A stretch of 9,523 nt of DNA, taken from Bacteroidales bacterium (GTDB taxonomy: Bacteria; Bacteroidota; Bacteroidia; Bacteroidales; Muribaculaceae). Made by a program: the position numbers and the translations under genes. Positions 6,571-9,523 of the stretch are shown piece by piece. The first letter of the stretch is position 1. Each line of letters begins with the position of its first letter. The notes under the pieces were generated by a model. It did not search any database and was not told where the DNA came from. It was given only the letters and a program-made list of their open reading frames with translations. Location: NCBI GenBank assembly GCA_004557195.1, contig SFER01000090.1, positions 1-9,523 on the forward strand, in the 5' to 3' direction.

Positions 6571-6590
6571 GCTAAATAGCGCTATTTGGC
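6571..6590. promoter_or_regulatory. Palindrome upstream of the lysis cassette, possible operator
   Basis: AAATAGCGCTATTT (6574-6587) is a perfect 14-bp palindrome, extended to 20 bp (GCTAAATAGC/GCTATTTGGC) with one G-T position. With no loop it is better suited to binding a dimeric regulator than to forming an RNA hairpin. It lies about 33 bp upstream of the -7 box of the holin gene. Confidence 0.45.
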
Positions 6591-6622
6591 GCGTTATGCA
6601 CGCCGAGGGTGGCGGCGGATGC

Positions 6623-6630
6623 TAATTTTG
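6623..6630 (+). promoter_or_regulatory. -7 element for the holin-peptidase pair
   Basis: TAATTTTG matches TAnnTTTG exactly and lies 13 nt before the ATG at 6644, implying a very short leader. No -33 TTTG is present at the normal distance, so the promoter may need an activator. Confidence 0.5.
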
Positions 6631-6643
6631 CACTAAAAAAGCT

Positions 6644-7114
6644 ATGGAAATATCTCAAAATCTCGTTCAAAGTATGGTGGGGGTGCCGGTGCTGATGTTT
6701 TTGGAGTATCTTCTGGTGCTTATTGCGGTGCTCGCCGACCTTGTGAGTGGAGTGAGGAAGGCGAAAAAGATGGGTGTGGCGCGGCGGAGCAAGGCGTTTA
6801 GGCGAACAGTTGACAAACTTGCGCGTTACTATAATGCGCTGTTTGCGCTCTCGATTGTCGATGCTATGCAACTCTTTGCCATTGCCTATCTGCGCGCTGT
6901 CGAGAGCCTCGATTCGCTTCCGCTGTTTCCGCTTTTCACTCTTCTCGGTGCGATTGGAATTGCTCTTATCGAACTGAAAAGTATATTTGAGAAGGCAGAG
7001 GAGAAGGAGCAGCAGCAATATCGCGATGCTGCCGAGGCTATCATCAAGCTACTGCGCAACCACGATGTGATAACCAATCTTATTAACCTAAAATCTGAAT
7101 GCAATGAAAAATGA
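6644..7114 (+). CDS. Phage-type holin (toxin secretion/lysis holin family)
   Basis: A 156-aa membrane protein with three hydrophobic segments: about residues 13-36 (VPVLMFLEYLLVLIAVLADL), 64-84 (NALFALSIVDAMQLFAIAYL) and 93-112 (PLFPLFTLLGAIGIALIELK). Between the first two is DLVSGVRKAKKMG followed by a basic, Ser-containing stretch and KLARYY, the pattern of the Phage_holin_4_1/TIGR01593 type family. The C-terminal 40 residues are charged and helical (FEKAEEKEQQQYRDAAEA), longer than in many holins. Holins open the inner membrane so a cell-wall enzyme can reach the peptidoglycan. The next gene, overlapping by 11 nt, encodes such an enzyme, which supports the call. ATG 6644 follows a good -7 box. 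Confidence 0.8.
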   Translation: MEISQNLVQSMVGVPVLMFLEYLLVLIAVLADLVSGVRKAKKMGVARRSKAFRRTVDKLARYYNALFALSIVDAMQLFAIAYLRAVESLDSLPLFPLFTLLGAIGIALIELKSIFEKAEEKEQQQYRDAAEAIIKLLRNHDVITNLINLKSECNEK

Positions 7115-7469
7115 ATCTTTCTTCTCTATTGAGGAGCTATCTGCATCAACAACGGCTAAGCGCCTCGGGATTGACAACACCCCGAGCGCCGAGGCGGTGA
7201 AGAATATGCGGCGTCTCATCAACCGGGTGCTCGACCCGGCACGCAAGGCTCTCGGAATGCCAATCACGGTGAACAGCGGATTCCGCTCGCCGGCTCTCAA
7301 CGCCGCTGTGGGCGGAGCCGCTCGCTCCTATCACCTGTCGGGACGCGCCGCCGACCTCAACGCAGGCTCACGAAAATTGAACCTCCGGTTGTATGACATT
7401 CTCAAAAGTCTGCCTCATGTGGAACTCATAAACGAGCAAAACGCCACATGGATTCATGTCGCTCTCTAA
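7104..7469 (+). CDS. M15-family zinc peptidase (endolysin-like D-Ala-D-Ala peptidase)
   Basis: A 121-aa enzyme of the Peptidase_M15_3 type, predicted to cut peptide bonds in peptidoglycan. It starts with the family N-terminus FFSIEELSASTTAKRLGIDN (residues 6-25). The motif SGFRSPALN (58-66) precedes the zinc site His77-x6-Asp84 in SYHLSGRAADL. ELINE (107-111) supplies the likely catalytic Glu, and WIHV supplies the third zinc ligand His118, so the active site looks intact. There is no signal peptide, so it would depend on the holin for export. Its ATG lies inside the end of the holin gene (11-nt overlap), which points to translational coupling. The pair resembles a phage or phage-derived lysis module. 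Confidence 0.92.
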   Translation: MKNESFFSIEELSASTTAKRLGIDNTPSAEAVKNMRRLINRVLDPARKALGMPITVNSGFRSPALNAAVGGAARSYHLSGRAADLNAGSRKLNLRLYDILKSLPHVELINEQNATWIHVAL

Positions 7470-7472
7470 AAA

Positions 7473-7504
7473 TGGGGCGTGCCACAGTGTCAAGGCACGC
7501 CCCA
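7473..7504. terminator. Bidirectional hairpin between convergent genes
   Basis: TGGGGCGTGCC (7473-7483) and GGCACGCCCCA (7494-7504) form a perfect 11-bp GC-rich stem with a 10-nt loop, four nt after the peptidase stop. The downstream TCGGGTTTTA is a weak U-run for the plus strand. It lies 37 nt beyond the stop of the minus-strand barrel gene, so it may end transcription from both sides. Confidence 0.75.
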
Positions 7505-7541
7505 TCGGGTTTTAATCATATTGTCTAAACTATCAGTGTTG

Positions 7542-8705
7542 CTACTTATTGAAAGAGAATCGTAAGCCGATTTTCATGTCGAAATTGAATGGACGGTCTT
7601 TATAAATTGTGGAAACTTCGCTGCCATTGTCGAAATAATAGCTCATCCCCGGCTCGGCATAGATGCCAAAGCGGTCGGTGATGTTGAATTGCAATCCCGC
7701 AGCGGCAACAAGCGAGAATTGCAACTTGTCGATGCTCACATCCTCATCATCGGAGGATTGGATGAAGCGCGAGACATAATAGTTGGTGTGCGACTTGCCG
7801 GCAACGCATTTCTCCACCGCTCCGCCGCCACTCACATACACCTCGAATCGGCGATTGCGCCACACATCAAACGAGGCACTGAGCGGCACTCCGATAAACT
7901 GCAGTTTTTGCGAGATTTCATAGCAGTTATCCTCTGTACCGGCAATAAGACGCGACGACAGATAGGTGTAGAACATTCCGCTCTCTATCGACCAGCGGTC
8001 GCTGAGCCGATACCGCACATTCACCCCCACACGCAACGGCAGATTGTGGTCTTTCTTGGTGATTGGCTCTGAATTTCGGTTGAGATACAAGACATTAGCG
8101 AGCGCGACATTCATCGACTGGAGGGAGTAGCCTTTCGTGGGGAGAGAGTTGCCGCTCACAAATTCGTAGTATCCGCCATGCTCGCTTTGCGTGCCGGTCA
8201 TGTTGGCACCATAGAGGCTCGCGCTCAATCGCGACAGCGAAGCGGTGGATTTGCGCAACGGCATCACCTGCTGCGCAACCGTAGTGGTGCCGTCGAGGAG
8301 CGACAGCCGCGGAGTTTCCTCCTCCGTCGGAGCGGCAGTAGCAGAGGTATCGGCAACGAGCGAATCGGCTTTCGCTACAGGTTCAGCCGGCACAATCATC
8401 GCGATGGTTTCCGCCTTTTTCGGCACGACTATTTTCGCTGCTAGGGTAGTTTCTGTGGGAGCGGTGGTGTCGGCGGGGGCAGGAGCGGCGGGCTCAGCAA
8501 GGGTGGTTTCAGCCACCATCGGTACATCGGGTGTCGAAATATCCACATCCTCCCCTATCAGATACAAAACACCGGCAGCAAGAAGCACACAGGCGGCAAC
8601 GGCACCGCCCACGCGCATCCACAAGACGCGACGGCGGCGGGCTGCCATCTGTTTCTCGATTCCTTCCCACAAACCCTCGGGAGCCGGAGACTCATGCGAC
8701 TCCAA
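7542..8705 (-). CDS. Dual-membrane anti-sigma-like protein with C-terminal beta-barrel
   Basis: At least 387 aa. The N-terminal cytoplasmic part has ESPAPEGLWEGIEKQM followed by ARRRR. One membrane helix lies at about 31-50 (VGGAVAACVLLAAGVLYLIG). A Pro/Ala/Thr-rich linker runs from about 55 to 135, and amphipathic strands from about 215 to the end (LPLRVGVNVRYRLSD, then WSIESGMFYTYLSS, ending in MKIGLRFSFNK, with the terminal aromatic typical of outer-membrane barrels). One chain could thus run from cytoplasm through both membranes. It follows an ECF sigma gene, whose product its N-terminus probably holds. I recall this design as the Dma proteins of Bacteroides thetaiotaomicron, linked there to vesicle formation. 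No ATG exists: the start given is TTG, while a frame open back to 8783 encodes a family-like start (NQFLNNLRSKLE), so the true start may lie upstream. Confidence 0.85.
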   Translation of the reverse strand: MESHESPAPEGLWEGIEKQMAARRRRVLWMRVGGAVAACVLLAAGVLYLIGEDVDISTPDVPMVAETTLAEPAAPAPADTTAPTETTLAAKIVVPKKAETIAMIVPAEPVAKADSLVADTSATAAPTEEETPRLSLLDGTTTVAQQVMPLRKSTASLSRLSASLYGANMTGTQSEHGGYYEFVSGNSLPTKGYSLQSMNVALANVLYLNRNSEPITKKDHNLPLRVGVNVRYRLSDRWSIESGMFYTYLSSRLIAGTEDNCYEISQKLQFIGVPLSASFDVWRNRRFEVYVSGGGAVEKCVAGKSHTNYYVSRFIQSSDDEDVSIDKLQFSLVAAAGLQFNITDRFGIYAEPGMSYYFDNGSEVSTIYKDRPFNFDMKIGLRFSFNK

Positions 8706-8722
8706 CTTGCTGCGCAGGTTGT

Positions 8723-9262
8723 TTAAGAATTGGTTACAAGCAGCCTCCGCGCTCGGGACAACTGCGATGCCGAACTGCTTTCTCTAATTCCCAGCATCGA
8801 TGCTATCTCTTTGTGGCTTTTCCTTTCAAACACCGCCAAGTTGAGCACCATGCGGCATCCGGCAGGGAGCGACTGTATCATCTCAAGCACAATGCCGGGC
8901 GAGATATCATCGAGCTGTGGAGGCGGGTCGTCGTCTTCAACCACCGGAATGTCGGAGAGGATGTCGAGCGACTCAAACGACTCGTAGTTGCGCACAAAAG
9001 ATATGGCTCTATTCACCACTATCCGCGACATCCACGCATTTAGCGAGCCTTCGCCCAAATATTCAAAACTGTCGATGCTGCCGAATATCTTCACAAAGCA
9101 CTCTTGCAAGATGTCCTTGACATCCTCGGCATCCGCCACATAACGAGAGCATAGCGAGGTGAGTCCGCCGACATATCTATCGTAGGTTTCCTTCATGGCG
9201 CGGCTATCGCCCTTGCGCAGCCGCCTCACCAGTTCCTTCTCGCCGCTCCCGTTCGCGCCCAA
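8723..9262 (-). CDS. ECF-type RNA polymerase sigma factor
   Basis: A 179-aa sigma-70 family protein of the extracytoplasmic function group. Region 2 (about residues 17-92) includes DILQECFVKIF and LNAWMSRIVVNRA, which bind core polymerase and melt the -10 region. An acidic linker follows (VVEDDDPPPQLDD, 107-119). Region 4 (about 130-176) has LPAGCRMVLNLAVFERKSHKEIASMLGI and SQLSRARRLL, the -35-binding helix-turn-helix. It should direct a small regulon in response to release by the membrane protein encoded downstream. The only start that keeps region 2 whole is TTG at 9262, because an in-frame stop lies at 9277-9275 and the first ATG (9196) would remove its beginning. It starts 7 nt after the upstream gene's stop, so an operon is likely. 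Confidence 0.93.
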   Translation of the reverse strand: MGANGSGEKELVRRLRKGDSRAMKETYDRYVGGLTSLCSRYVADAEDVKDILQECFVKIFGSIDSFEYLGEGSLNAWMSRIVVNRAISFVRNYESFESLDILSDIPVVEDDDPPPQLDDISPGIVLEMIQSLPAGCRMVLNLAVFERKSHKEIASMLGIRESSSASQLSRARRLLVTNS

Positions 9263-9269
9263 TTCTAAA

Positions 9270-9523
9270 TCAGATTATAGGACGGAGCGAGTTGGCAGCG
9301 CCATCCAAGAACAAGTCGGTATTGCCCGACGCTTTGCGAGTGCAATAGTCAAATTCGATGGTGTTCTTCACCCCCGAGCCATAATAGATGCGCAACTTCA
9401 TCTTCACTGTCTTACCCTCGGTGTCGGGGAGGTCTTTGAGGTTAAAAGCCACCAAAGCGTCGCCATAGAAGTTGCCATGCATATCGCCATTGGCGTTGTG
9501 GCGCAATTCCACCTCGTAGGGGT
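9270..9523 (-). CDS. C-terminal fragment of an unknown protein
   Basis: The frame is open from the right edge to a TGA at 9272-9270, giving about 84 residues of a longer protein. I do not recognise it. The visible part looks beta-strand rich, with polar and aromatic alternation (TVKMKLRIYYGSG, then NTIEFDYCTRK) and an apolar end (NSLRPII). The GTG at 9512 could start a short protein, but the upstream codons (PYE before it) fit the same style, so a longer gene entering from outside is more likely. It is the first visible gene of the sigma-barrel operon, with 7 nt to the sigma start; it may be a regulatory partner or just an upstream neighbour. Confidence 0.65.
   Translation of the reverse strand, partial: PYEVELRHNANGDMHGNFYGDALVAFNLKDLPDTEGKTVKMKLRIYYGSGVKNTIEFDYCTRKASGNTDLFLDGAANSLRPII

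Noticed and set aside
1..9523. CRISPR array, insertion sequence or rRNA.
   Set aside because: No spaced identical repeats of 24-40 nt, no transposase-like frame with terminal inverted repeats, and no rRNA-like stretches were seen.

Overview
The window looks like chromosomal DNA of a Bacteroidales bacterium; Muribaculaceae or a near relative is my guess, from general resemblance only. The reasons are the Bacteroidetes-type promoters (TTTG or cTTG, 20 nt, then TAnnTTTG), the absence of Shine-Dalgarno sequences before most starts, and the gene families: a Bacteroidales-style MetK, a PpiD-like chaperone, and an ECF sigma factor paired with a membrane-anchored beta-barrel protein.

Layout, left to right. 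(1) 1-820, minus: 5' part of a secreted WG-repeat-like protein that runs off the left edge. (2) 821-1118: divergent intergenic region with three helically phased TCCAAATG repeats, a strong metK promoter and a structured metK leader. (3) 1119-2414, plus: metK, followed by a hairpin terminator. (4) 2562-4622, plus: PpiD/SurA-like periplasmic folding factor with its own promoter and a strong intrinsic terminator. (5) 4759-5889, plus: a membrane-anchored protein of unknown function. (6) 5983-6264, minus: a small TPR protein, convergent with the preceding gene. (7) 6372-6455, minus: tRNA-Leu(CAG) with terminator and promoter. (8) 6644-7469, plus: a two-gene lysis cassette (holin-like protein and M15 peptidase overlapping by 11 nt), closed by a hairpin. 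(9) 7542-9523, minus: an apparent operon of an unknown protein fragment, an ECF sigma factor and a protein with a cytoplasmic anti-sigma-like end, one membrane helix, a long linker and an outer-membrane beta-barrel.

The strongest signal is the metK leader. A SAM-II-like aptamer is followed by three strands that can pair in two mutually exclusive ways, and one of the two hairpins contains the whole metK start codon. This reads as a translational feedback switch in which SAM turns off SAM synthetase. The second point of interest is the sigma factor and barrel pair. It matches the layout of the dual membrane-spanning anti-sigma systems I recall from Bacteroides thetaiotaomicron, and neither gene has a usable ATG start. 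Everything here was read by eye; no alignments, covariance models or folding programs were run.
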